64,000 nucleotides of DNA from Corallococcus coralloides DSM 2259 (GTDB lineage: Bacteria > Myxococcota > Myxococcia > Myxococcales > Myxococcaceae). This document shows, piece by piece, positions 54,588-63,057 of this stretch. Every line of letters starts with the position of its first letter. Position 1 is the first letter of the stretch. The stretch lies in assembly GCF_000255295.1 (NCBI RefSeq), contig NC_017030.1, forward strand, positions 3,472,001 to 3,536,000. The letters run 5' to 3'. The position numbers and the translations under genes are program-made. The notes beneath the pieces are model-generated. The model was not told where the DNA came from. It did not search any database and was given only the letters and a program-made list of their open reading frames with translations.

Positions 54588-56651
54588 TCAGCCTCGGAGG
54601 GAGGTCGCGCCAGGGCGGCGCAGCGGGCACACGTCACCGGCCTTGCGGTACTCGCGCACGACCCCGGCTTCCAGGTGCGCCGAGCTGAACGTGCCGCCGT
54701 CCTCCAGCGCGAGCAGCGATGCGTGCAGCACCGCGTTGCGGATCTGTCCGCCGCTCAGGTCGCAGTGCGCGGCCACCTCGTGCAGCAAGCCCGCGTCCAC
54801 CGCGTGCGCGGCCGGCAGGTGCAGCTGCCAGATGGCCCAGCGCTCGGAGGGGGCCGGCGCGCGGAAGTCCACCACGACATCCATGCGCCGCTGGAAGGCC
54901 GGGTCGATGGCGTCCGCCGCGTTGGTGGTAACGAGGAGGATGCCCTCGTAGGACTCGATGCGCTGGAGCAGGTAGTTCGTCTCCAGGTTGGCGTAGCGGT
55001 CCGTGGAGGAGCCCACCCCCGTGCGCCGGGCGAAGAGCGCATCGCCCTCGTCGAAGAGCAGCACCACGTCCAGCTCCTCGGCGAGCGCGAAGATGCGGGC
55101 CAGGTTCTTCTCCGTCTCTCCGATGTATTTGTTCACCACCGAGGACAGCTCCACCCGGTACACGTCCAACTGGAGCGCCGAGGCGATGAGACGCGCGGCC
55201 AGCGTCTTGCCCGTGCCGCTCGGCCCCTGGAAGAGGGCTCGCACGCCCGGGGTGAGCTGGCGCGCGAGCGTGTTGCTCACGGCCCCCGCAAGCCGCTCGC
55301 GGTGCCGGCAGCGCGTCTCCAGGAGGCGCAGCTCGCGCATCGTCTCCGCGCCCACGGCGAGCTGACCCCAGTCCCCCATCGCGGTCAGGCGCACGGCGAG
55401 CGTGTCCAGCGCCTCCCGGTTCAGGGCGCGGCCCGCCTCACGCATGTCCTCGGGGCCTACCGACTCGCGCCCGGAGAGCGCCGCGTGGGCCTGTGCCAGC
55501 CGTGCCGCGCGCCGGATGTTGCCGCGCGTGAGCCGAAAGCGGGTGCTGAGCTCCCCCAGGCTGGAGCACGGCCGTCCGGCGAGGCCTCGCTCCCAGTGCA
55601 GCGCTCGCTCCTCGGGGGCGGGCATGTCCACGGACAGCGTGAGCGCGCGGTCCACGCCCTTGCCGGAGACGCCCCCCAGTGGGCCCAGCACCACGGCCAG
55701 CGGCCCGCTCAGGCCCGCCAACAGGGGGACCTCGGCCGTCTCTCCCGGGGCGGGTTCCAGCACCGCCACCGGCAGGGCGTGCAGCAGCGTGGCCAACACG
55801 CCCACCATGCGCCAGCGCTCGTCATCCGCCTTCCGCGGGCCCTCCACCTCCAGCACGCCACGGCCCAGCTCGCGCGCCACCGAGCGCAGCAGGGTGCGCC
55901 GGCCGTTGTGTTGTGGGCCGCGCACCAGCAGCGCCCGGACCTCGCCCGAAGCCAGCAGCGCCGGCAGGCGCCCGAGCGCATCTCGGAGTGCATCCGGGAT
56001 GAGGATCGGCTCATCGCGCTCGAGCACCGGCAGGCCGTGGTGCCGCATCCAGGGGGTGAGCGTCTCCGGCACCTCGCCGCGCAGCGCGTCCCAGATGGGG
56101 CCGGGCACGTGGAGCGCCCACTCGGAGCGGGGCGCCTCCCGGTTGGCCACCTCCACCAGGCCCAGCCCGCCCAGGCGGCCCATACGGGTGCGCACCTGGC
56201 CAGGGTCCTCCTCGCCGCGCCACCCCGCGTTGAGCAGACCCAGGGTGGGGCGGTGCAGGCCCGGAGTGCCCTGCAGGGCGGAGAAGAAGGCCCCGAAGCG
56301 CGCGTCCTCCTCCACCATGCCCACCGTCAGCAGCAGCGTCAGCGCCTCGTGGTCCAGCTCCGCCGCCTCGCGCAGCGCTCGCAGGGGCAGGTGACCGGAG
56401 AGGTCCGACTCCCACGCGGCGATGGCCTCGGGCCAGGGATCGCGACCTTCCTCCAGCTCCAGCGTGCGGATGCCCAGCGCCGTGAGCTCGGCGCGGTAGT
56501 GGGCCAGGAAGGGGAAGCGCGCGAGCAGCGCATCCTCGCCGTCCAGCACACGCGCGGCCTGGGACAGCAGCCGCGTGGTGGCGGCGAAGAAGTACAGCTT
56601 GAAGTGCTCCAGGGCGTCGGAAGGGAGAGCGGGGAGCGATGGGTCGGTCAT
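54588..56651 (-). CDS. AAA+ ATPase of contractile injection system
   Basis: Protein of 687 residues of the Afp15/Pvc15-like class of eCIS ATPases. The C-terminal AAA+ module has Walker A GPSGTGKT (Lys482), Walker B LLFDEGDAL (Asp534, Glu535), RRTGVGSSTDRYANLETNYL and Arg-finger-like FQRRMDVVVDF. The N-terminal 450 residues are specific to the eCIS group and include a second, degenerate P-loop-like region (RALLVRGPQHNGRRTLL). In known systems this ATPase helps load cargo or assemble particles. ATG 56651 follows GGAGG. Between tape-measure-like and cargo genes. Confidence 0.9.
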   Translation of the reverse strand: MTDPSLPALPSDALEHFKLYFFAATTRLLSQAARVLDGEDALLARFPFLAHYRAELTALGIRTLELEEGRDPWPEAIAAWESDLSGHLPLRALREAAELDHEALTLLLTVGMVEEDARFGAFFSALQGTPGLHRPTLGLLNAGWRGEEDPGQVRTRMGRLGGLGLVEVANREAPRSEWALHVPGPIWDALRGEVPETLTPWMRHHGLPVLERDEPILIPDALRDALGRLPALLASGEVRALLVRGPQHNGRRTLLRSVARELGRGVLEVEGPRKADDERWRMVGVLATLLHALPVAVLEPAPGETAEVPLLAGLSGPLAVVLGPLGGVSGKGVDRALTLSVDMPAPEERALHWERGLAGRPCSSLGELSTRFRLTRGNIRRAARLAQAHAALSGRESVGPEDMREAGRALNREALDTLAVRLTAMGDWGQLAVGAETMRELRLLETRCRHRERLAGAVSNTLARQLTPGVRALFQGPSGTGKTLAARLIASALQLDVYRVELSSVVNKYIGETEKNLARIFALAEELDVVLLFDEGDALFARRTGVGSSTDRYANLETNYLLQRIESYEGILLVTTNAADAIDPAFQRRMDVVVDFRAPAPSERWAIWQLHLPAAHAVDAGLLHEVAAHCDLSGGQIRNAVLHASLLALEDGGTFSSAHLEAGVVREYRKAGDVCPLRRPGATSLRG

Positions 56652-56662
56652 GGCGCCTCCGC

Positions 56663-58642
56663 TCACTCGAAGTGGAAGAAGAGGTGGCGCCCGGCGGCTG
56701 GAATCCACCCGATGTTCCGATCCAGTCCGGCGATGCGCACGGCCAGCGGGAGCTGTGAGAGCGCGAACACCACGTCCACGTGGCTCTCCGTCACGTGGAG
56801 CCGGGCTTCGTGGAGGAGCAGCGTGCGCTCGAGTTCCTCCGCGTCATCCGGGACCAGGCCCAGCGCACGCGCCAGCCGGGCGCGGACGTAGGGCTCGAGC
56901 CAACCCAGCCACTGCTCCAGGTGCTGGGCCTCCGGTACGACCGGGAGGGGGAACCCGGTGCGGGCCAGCGTGAACGCGGCCACCTGGGAATAGGCGGCCG
57001 TCTCACGTTGCACCTGGGCTTCGGCATCCTCGCCTTCGCACGGCACGTCCAGCACAAGGAAACCCTCGGAATGGCGCACACGCAGCCGCCCACCTTCGAG
57101 GCCCCACGTCCACTCGGTGGCTTCCTGGGGACGGAAGGCGCTCAGCCAGCCTGCTGGGATGCGCCACGTGTCCGGTGGCTCGAATGCGTGGCTGGGAGCC
57201 TCGCCCGGCTCGCGGGAGGAGAGCCGGGCCAGCACACTCCACACGGGGTCCGTGGGCATGGGGTCCGTGAGCAGCCGGCGGCCGAGCAGCGCGACGAAGT
57301 CCCAGACGGAGAGGGGAAGGCCTGGGCGCGCCGGCTGCGTGAAGTCCCCGTAGAGCTCCAGGAAGAGGCTCAGATTGACCAGATAGAAGACACCGCCCAG
57401 CTGCGTGGAGATGGGCAGCCCCCATCCACGGCCCGGAGGATGCGGGAAGGTGGAGGATGGGAGTTGGGCGGGCGCTGGCGCGGAGCGCCTGGAGGTCGTG
57501 GAGGCCCGCGGCTCCGGTGGGAGTGACGTCGTGGGAGCAAGGCCAGGAGCCGTGGCGGGCCCGGGGGCGGGCGGACGGGCGGCGTGGGGCGCCGGTGGGA
57601 CGGCAGGCGGTTCCTGTGTTTGGCCAGAGCGGATGTCGAGGAGGCCCGTCTCCGCGTGGGCGTCCCTGTCGCGCCGGGCTGTCGGACGTCTGTCTGAGAT
57701 GGGCGCCTGCGCCGCCGGGTGCTCGGAGGTGGACGGTACGGAGCGCGTAGGCGGCCGTGGCAGGGGGTGGACCCCGGTCCGAGGAGAGACATCACGCCAG
57801 TCCATGACCTTGGCGACGAAGGACGGGCGCCGCACCTCCGTGGGCGCGCGTCGAAGCATCAGCGCCACTCCGAGCAGTGTCTGCCTTTGCCGCCCAAGCC
57901 CCAGCATGCGCACCTCTGGCGCCCAGGGTTCCCATGGCGCGAAGGCCGCGGCAGTCCCGGTAACTGCACGCTCCTGCGCAGGGCTGGGGCTGGAGGATGA
58001 CGTCATGTCCCCGCCGGCTACGGGAGCCTTGAAGACAGCCTGCGCGACGAGCGGCCCTGGCAACCCATGGACCTGGACCACCCGGGTGAGGAGGGTACGG
58101 GCCTCGTCCTCGGTGAACAGCTCAAGCACTGGCTGGGACTCGCCCCGCCGGGTGCCGAGCTCCAGCGTGGCTGGCACGTACTCAGGTTGACGCATCCACT
58201 CGGCCACCACGGTTCGTGCCAGGTCCTCGCCGGGGAACAGGCCTCGCCACCACCAGTGCGTAGCGGCGGTGCCTTGGCTGACGTCGCTCGCCAGACAGGC
58301 CAGGAGTTCCGCGGGGTCGGCGAAGAGGACCGCCTCGGCGCTTGTCGGCACCGGGCCGTGCACGGGCCGCATTGCCTGGGCGAGCCGCGCCTGCAGGACC
58401 GAAGACAACGCCTCGTCCCAGACCTGTGGCGGCCGAAGGGCGAACTGCCGCACTGGCAGCACCCCTGGTTTCGGATCCATCAGTCGGCGGATGCATATGG
58501 TGGCCGAGGGAGGTAGTCCCACGGGCGAGAAGTGGGCGCCGCTCAGCAAGGCTTCTAGCCGCAGCTTCGCGGAGAGCGGATCCAACTCCGCTCCCCGCAG
58601 CTGCCCGAGGACTGTTCGGTGGCCCTCCGCTCGCTCAGTCAT
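56663..58642 (-). CDS. Probable eCIS tape-measure or assembly protein
   Basis: Protein of 659 residues with two folded parts joined by a Pro/Ala/Thr-rich linker (about 300-415). The C-terminal half ends with VDVVFALSQLPLAVRIAGLD, RNIGWIPAAGRHLFFHFE, a pattern I recall from large proteins of eCIS loci annotated as contractile injection system tape-measure or assembly proteins. Without a profile search the exact role is uncertain. ATG 58642 overlaps the preceding stop by 8 bases; the ATPase gene follows after 11. Confidence 0.72.
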   Translation of the reverse strand: MTERAEGHRTVLGQLRGAELDPLSAKLRLEALLSGAHFSPVGLPPSATICIRRLMDPKPGVLPVRQFALRPPQVWDEALSSVLQARLAQAMRPVHGPVPTSAEAVLFADPAELLACLASDVSQGTAATHWWWRGLFPGEDLARTVVAEWMRQPEYVPATLELGTRRGESQPVLELFTEDEARTLLTRVVQVHGLPGPLVAQAVFKAPVAGGDMTSSSSPSPAQERAVTGTAAAFAPWEPWAPEVRMLGLGRQRQTLLGVALMLRRAPTEVRRPSFVAKVMDWRDVSPRTGVHPLPRPPTRSVPSTSEHPAAQAPISDRRPTARRDRDAHAETGLLDIRSGQTQEPPAVPPAPHAARPPAPGPATAPGLAPTTSLPPEPRASTTSRRSAPAPAQLPSSTFPHPPGRGWGLPISTQLGGVFYLVNLSLFLELYGDFTQPARPGLPLSVWDFVALLGRRLLTDPMPTDPVWSVLARLSSREPGEAPSHAFEPPDTWRIPAGWLSAFRPQEATEWTWGLEGGRLRVRHSEGFLVLDVPCEGEDAEAQVQRETAAYSQVAAFTLARTGFPLPVVPEAQHLEQWLGWLEPYVRARLARALGLVPDDAEELERTLLLHEARLHVTESHVDVVFALSQLPLAVRIAGLDRNIGWIPAAGRHLFFHFE

Positions 58643-60527
58643 TGCCGCGGCGTCTCCGGGCGCGCGTAAAGAGTGCCAGCAGGAACAAGCCCAGCATGCC
58701 TATCGTCCCGGAGGACCGAAGCCTGCGGCAGCCGCAGCCGTCCATGGGCGGGGGAAAGGGTTTATCCGAATATTGAGCCTGGACGTCTATCCGCGCCACC
58801 TGGCCGTCCGGTATCTCCGCGCGGTAGGCACGCACGTTGGGCGAGGACTGACCCGACAGCTGTATCTCCTTGAGTCCATTCACCTTGAGGTTCCAGTGCT
58901 GGGAAGGCTCCCGTTGCTGGTCCAGCTCCTCTTGAGTCAGCTGGTGCTGGATGACATATCCGAACGAACCCACGGGCAGGAGAATCTCATGCTTGATCCC
59001 GTCGATGATGACGTGGCTGTTGGTCGCGCGGTACCCGTGAAACAGCCATGTCATTTCCGACAGGTAGCTGGGGGCCTCACGTGGCTTCAGTGCCTGGTCG
59101 ATCTCGCCCCCCGCGTCAGGCTGGGAGCTGTCGAGCCCCTTGGTTTTTTCCAAGTGGGGGCGGAGTTCGAAATGTCTCGCCTCCAGCAGGTCGATGCGGT
59201 GCCGGCTCATTCCCTCAGGCAGTTGGTATCCCCGCGTGGCGATCTCTGCGCTGCTCTCATAGGTGGATCCTGGGCCGAACTCCATGTTCGTCCACGCACT
59301 CCGGTTTGTGAACGTGGTGCGGGTACCCCCGTCCAAACTCACTGAGTCCAGCTCCACCAGGATGCACTGGTGGTAGTTGATGCGGTATTCCTCCCGCTCA
59401 CCTGCGTCGAGCTGCCACGGGCCAGTCGACAGTGTGCCAGCGTCGTTGGTCGGGATTGTCTGGGGTTGGGTCGGGTTGCCGGCGGCGGGAACATCCTTCC
59501 AGCTTTCCGTAGCGGGCAGCCCGAAGTTGGCGATGCGGAAGCGCGCGCGCACGTTCTCGGCGGGAACGGGGTTTCCCGACCCGTCGATGGAGTCGTTGTG
59601 TAGTCGGACGCTGAAGATGTTGGGATTGTCCAGGCTGATCTTGTTTATGGGAATATTGTTCGTCGTGATGTCGCTGGGGCCGAAGGACACACCACCGCAG
59701 CCAGTGCTCCCGAAGTTCGACGTGCCCCACTGGGTGGGAAGTGGAACCTTGGTCTCAAGACTGACCGTACCCGGCGTCAGTGGAGCAGCGGATTCTGGCC
59801 ACTGATATGTGACTGCCCCGGGAACTGGGGTGGGGATGATCGGGATGACTTCGAAGTACATCCCGAAGTTGCTCGTCTGCGGAAAGCTGATAACGCGCGG
59901 CTCCTCCTCTGAGTTGAGTACAAACTCGAGTTCGACAAAGAAGGACGATGGCTTTGAGGTTGGCCCGCCACTGGATGCGACAGACGTCACTTTGATGTTC
60001 ATCCAGGGCGGCTGGCTCAGCCGTGGCCCCCAGGTGATCTTTCCCACCGTGTTGGTGGTAGAGGAGCGCCAGTAGTGCACCTGTCGGGGTGCTCTGTCGA
60101 GTTGTGCTCCCGTGCCGGTGTGGACAGGGTAGATGGCGAAGAGATGGAAGCGCTCGCTGGAAGTCGCCGCCAGGTCGAAGCCCAGGAGAATGACATCCTG
60201 GTTGTTGAAATCGGTATCCTTGTGGACTTCGAAAGACAGGTAGACGCGAGAATTCGAGCGGATGCCCTGGGTCACGACGCTGGACCTGAGGGAACCGTTG
60301 CCGAACTCGTACCGGAACGCACCCGTCCAGCCCAGGTCCTGGTCGATCACTCCGTCCACATTGGGCGGTTGCTGAAAAGAGCTGCCGGGGACGTTGATGA
60401 CCTCCCGGAAGCAGAGTTCCTGGGGGCTGAGCGCCTGGGCCGAGGGTGCTCCCAGCAGCAGTCCAGCCATGAAGGTGAGCACCGCACCTCGGGCGCGCTT
60501 CCGCATCTCGTCTTCTCTTCTCACCAT
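58635..60527 (-). CDS. MYXO-CTERM surface protein within eCIS operon
   Basis: Secreted protein of 630 residues: signal peptide (LTFMAGLLLGAPSAQA), an N-terminal CBM9-like domain (NVDGVIDQDLGWTGAFRYEF, then VYLSFEVHKDTDFNNQDVIL), further beta-rich domains, and the tail PPPMDGCGCRRLRSSGTIGM with a hydrophobic helix and RARRRR, a MYXO-CTERM signal. It should be displayed on the cell surface. Being within the operon (8-base overlap with the next gene, 36 bases after the previous) it is likely a functional part of the system, perhaps holding particles or the release site. AAGGAG precedes ATG 60527. Confidence 0.85.
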   Translation of the reverse strand: MVRREDEMRKRARGAVLTFMAGLLLGAPSAQALSPQELCFREVINVPGSSFQQPPNVDGVIDQDLGWTGAFRYEFGNGSLRSSVVTQGIRSNSRVYLSFEVHKDTDFNNQDVILLGFDLAATSSERFHLFAIYPVHTGTGAQLDRAPRQVHYWRSSTTNTVGKITWGPRLSQPPWMNIKVTSVASSGGPTSKPSSFFVELEFVLNSEEEPRVISFPQTSNFGMYFEVIPIIPTPVPGAVTYQWPESAAPLTPGTVSLETKVPLPTQWGTSNFGSTGCGGVSFGPSDITTNNIPINKISLDNPNIFSVRLHNDSIDGSGNPVPAENVRARFRIANFGLPATESWKDVPAAGNPTQPQTIPTNDAGTLSTGPWQLDAGEREEYRINYHQCILVELDSVSLDGGTRTTFTNRSAWTNMEFGPGSTYESSAEIATRGYQLPEGMSRHRIDLLEARHFELRPHLEKTKGLDSSQPDAGGEIDQALKPREAPSYLSEMTWLFHGYRATNSHVIIDGIKHEILLPVGSFGYVIQHQLTQEELDQQREPSQHWNLKVNGLKEIQLSGQSSPNVRAYRAEIPDGQVARIDVQAQYSDKPFPPPMDGCGCRRLRSSGTIGMLGLFLLALFTRARRRRGND

Positions 60528-60563
60528 GGTTCTCCTTCCCTCTTTGGGAACTCACTGAGGTCT

Positions 60564-61700
60564 TCACACCCGCACCAGCCGCTGGTTGATCTCGCCAAAC
60601 TGCGTGGGGTCGTCCTTGCCCTCCACCCGCAGCTTCAGCGACACCGGTGTCGCGTCCTGCGTGGGCGTCACGCCCACCAACACGGTCTCGCCAGGTCTCG
60701 GTGCATTCAGTTCGATCTCGAAGTCTTTGGGTTCGAACTCCCACTTCTCCGACGGGTCGTTCGGGATGCTCACGACCGCCGAGTACCGCCCCGCCTTCGG
60801 GAAGTTCATGGTGAGTTCGATCGCGGTCTCTTTACCGGCCGGGGCGCGCACCTCGCCATTGACGAGGCTGCCCTCTCCCAGGACCTGGCTCACGGAGATG
60901 GAAATGGGCGGGGGCGGAGGGGGCGACTGCCCCACGGTCAACGTCTGGCTGCCTGACGTCCCCGTCATCTTCTTGTTGAGCTTGGAGGTGACCGTCAGAA
61001 GCAGTGACGCGGTGTCATTGAGGCTGACGGTGTCCGGGATGGTCACCTTGACCTTGACCTGCCGGACCGTGCCAGGTGGAGGCGACTCACGGATGAGCAG
61101 CTCCGGCGGCGTGAGCGGCGTCCCCTCTGCGTCCAGCATGCTCACCTTCCATTTGGGCTCCACGCCGGGAGTGAGCGTGAACGTCTCGTCCATGTTGGTG
61201 ATGGCGGTGATGCTGTACACGAACTCGTAGCTCCCACCGGGCTCGAGGACTGTGGGCGGCGGGGGCGCGCTCGGCGTGACCACGAGCGTCCCGTTCGGGA
61301 TCGTAGGCAGGCCCGGGGCGACGGTGATGCTTGTCGAGGTGAAGCCGCGATCATTGCTGAGGCTCAGCGTCACCGTCTTGCCCTCATTGGGAATTCCTCC
61401 AATGGTGGGCATGTCGAAGATGAGCAGGTCGTCACGGCTGCCTGGCTTGAACTGGTTGAGCAGGGTTGACTCAATCACCACCGTGTTGCTCCCGGGCATG
61501 CCGAAGTTCCTCCCGGTCAACCGGACCTCGGTGCCCATGCGGATCAATCCCAGGGGAAAAACGTTCGTGATGGCGAGACCGCCCTGGGTGGCCTCCAGGG
61601 CCGCGAGCCGCTGCTCATGGGACCTGAGCTGCTCGAGGATCTCGGTGGCCAGGGTCGCGGTGATGAGTTCCCCGGGCTCGACCTTGAAAGGAAGTGACAT
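60564..61700 (-). CDS. TIG-domain fibre-like protein of eCIS operon
   Basis: Soluble protein of 378 residues without signal peptide. A short helix with LRSHEQRLAALEATQGG (trimer-like coiled coil) is followed by an IPT/TIG Ig-like domain (FPLGLIRMGTEVRLTGRNFG) and at least two more beta-sandwich domains separated by a Pro run (GQSPPPPPPISISVSQVLGE). The mix of coiled coil and Ig-like domains is typical of phage-like fibre or spike-adaptor proteins. ATG 61700 has GGAGG 9 bases upstream. Confidence 0.78.
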   Translation of the reverse strand: MSLPFKVEPGELITATLATEILEQLRSHEQRLAALEATQGGLAITNVFPLGLIRMGTEVRLTGRNFGMPGSNTVVIESTLLNQFKPGSRDDLLIFDMPTIGGIPNEGKTVTLSLSNDRGFTSTSITVAPGLPTIPNGTLVVTPSAPPPPTVLEPGGSYEFVYSITAITNMDETFTLTPGVEPKWKVSMLDAEGTPLTPPELLIRESPPPGTVRQVKVKVTIPDTVSLNDTASLLLTVTSKLNKKMTGTSGSQTLTVGQSPPPPPPISISVSQVLGEGSLVNGEVRAPAGKETAIELTMNFPKAGRYSAVVSIPNDPSEKWEFEPKDFEIELNAPRPGETVLVGVTPTQDATPVSLKLRVEGKDDPTQFGEINQRLVRV

Positions 61701-61753
61701 GGAAGGAGCCTCCGACGAGTGAATGCGTTTGTCCGCGTCTGCCCGCCGCAGGG

Positions 61754-63052
61754 TCAGGGGCCAGGCTGATCCGCGTTCGGACCACCGGACGAGAAGTTGG
61801 CGAATCGCCACTTCGCCACGCTGAAGCGCGCATCTCCCCAGTAAGGAATGTGCCCGCTGGCGAAGACGAGATAGGGCTGGGGGCGGCTGGTGGCTGGGCT
61901 GTCAACCACCGCCTGCTGGTTCTCCCGCACCCAGTAGAGCCAGAGAAGCTCCCCGGTGCCTGTGCTCACCGGCGGGTAGTCCAGCGCCGCCCGCAGGAGC
62001 GGCCCTAGCCGGGCGCCCTCGATGTTAACGGGTGGGCGGGTGGTCAGCCCTTCAAAGAATTTCAGATAGTCCAAACCATGTGTGCCCGCGAAGCCGCCCA
62101 GGGGCAACACGCCCACTGGCGGTAGCCAGTCGAAATGGTCCTTCGCGGGGATGCCCGGGAGGGAGGGCTCCAAACGCAGCTTCTCGATGTGCTCTTGGAA
62201 CTGGAGGAACAGTGCCTGTGCCTCGATGGTGCGGCGTTCTCCTTGACCGCCCAGCCACGGGACCGGGTGTGCCACGCGCGCGAGCGGCCGGCGCGCGGAC
62301 CACAGATCCACGAATCGGATGCCTTCCCCATCCTTCCAGTGGAGGACCGCCAGCGGTACGTCGCACGGAGTGAGGAATCCGGGGCGTAACTTATCAATGA
62401 GCCCATAGCCTGCTTCCGGCTCCCTGAACGGCCAGTCCAGGAGCATCTGCGCCCGTGTGGTCGTTCCGAAGCACTGGTGCGCCACGCGGTTGCGCAGCTT
62501 TTTCTCGTCCAGCAGGTCCGAATTGCTCACGTCCAGTTTGAGCAGGCGGAACAGCACGCCCTCCACCCGCAGCTTCGCGTCGCACCCGGATTGCACGCCG
62601 CCCAGGCCGCTGACCACCGCCCGCCCCTCGCGCCCGGCAGCGGGAGAGAGGACCAGCAGGTAGACGCCCGTACCGGACACGTACACGCTGCCCGGTGGTG
62701 AGCAGGCCTTGAACCTCCCTTCCGCAGTCGGTGCCGCCGAGATGCCTCCTGGTGCCATGGGCAGGAGGGCCACCTCCACGGGCTGAAGCAGCTTCAATGT
62801 CTGGCCTTCGCGGTTGACGGCCAGTCCAGGGCGCACCGTAACGAGCGGAGTCGAGACCGTGTTGTCCTGGGAAGGAGTCACCTCCAGCCCGTACGCCACC
62901 CCTTCACCCAGGGCGCGGCCCATCCGCTGCAGCGCCGCGTCGCGCGCGGTCTGCTCCTGTGTCAGGTCCTCGGCCGAAAGGAGCCGGCCGTTGAAGAAGT
63001 TCGTCGAGCGGATGCCGTCGTCGAGGAATGCCGTATCCAGGTCGATGCGCAT
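61754..63052 (-). CDS. eCIS/phage-tail-like component (FFNGR type)
   Basis: Protein of 432 residues. The opening FLDDGIRSTNFFNGRLLSAE DLTQEQ-type region (NFFNGRLLSAEDLTQEQ) is shared, as I recall, by proteins of phage-like and eCIS loci across Gram-negative bacteria. It is followed by beta-rich sequence (GVAYGLEVTP, VTVRPGLAVNREGQTL) and a C-terminal half with many Trp. No signal peptide. Likely a peripheral tail, baseplate or fibre-attachment protein. Starts 5 bases after the collagen-repeat gene. Confidence 0.75.
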   Translation of the reverse strand: MRIDLDTAFLDDGIRSTNFFNGRLLSAEDLTQEQTARDAALQRMGRALGEGVAYGLEVTPSQDNTVSTPLVTVRPGLAVNREGQTLKLLQPVEVALLPMAPGGISAAPTAEGRFKACSPPGSVYVSGTGVYLLVLSPAAGREGRAVVSGLGGVQSGCDAKLRVEGVLFRLLKLDVSNSDLLDEKKLRNRVAHQCFGTTTRAQMLLDWPFREPEAGYGLIDKLRPGFLTPCDVPLAVLHWKDGEGIRFVDLWSARRPLARVAHPVPWLGGQGERRTIEAQALFLQFQEHIEKLRLEPSLPGIPAKDHFDWLPPVGVLPLGGFAGTHGLDYLKFFEGLTTRPPVNIEGARLGPLLRAALDYPPVSTGTGELLWLYWVRENQQAVVDSPATSRPQPYLVFASGHIPYWGDARFSVAKWRFANFSSGGPNADQPGP

Positions 63053-63057
63053 GGCGC

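Noticed and set aside
53592-56891. A 1,099-codon plus-strand open frame opposite the cargo and ATPase genes
   Set aside because: Antisense shadow; the minus strand holds Walker motifs and coiled coils.
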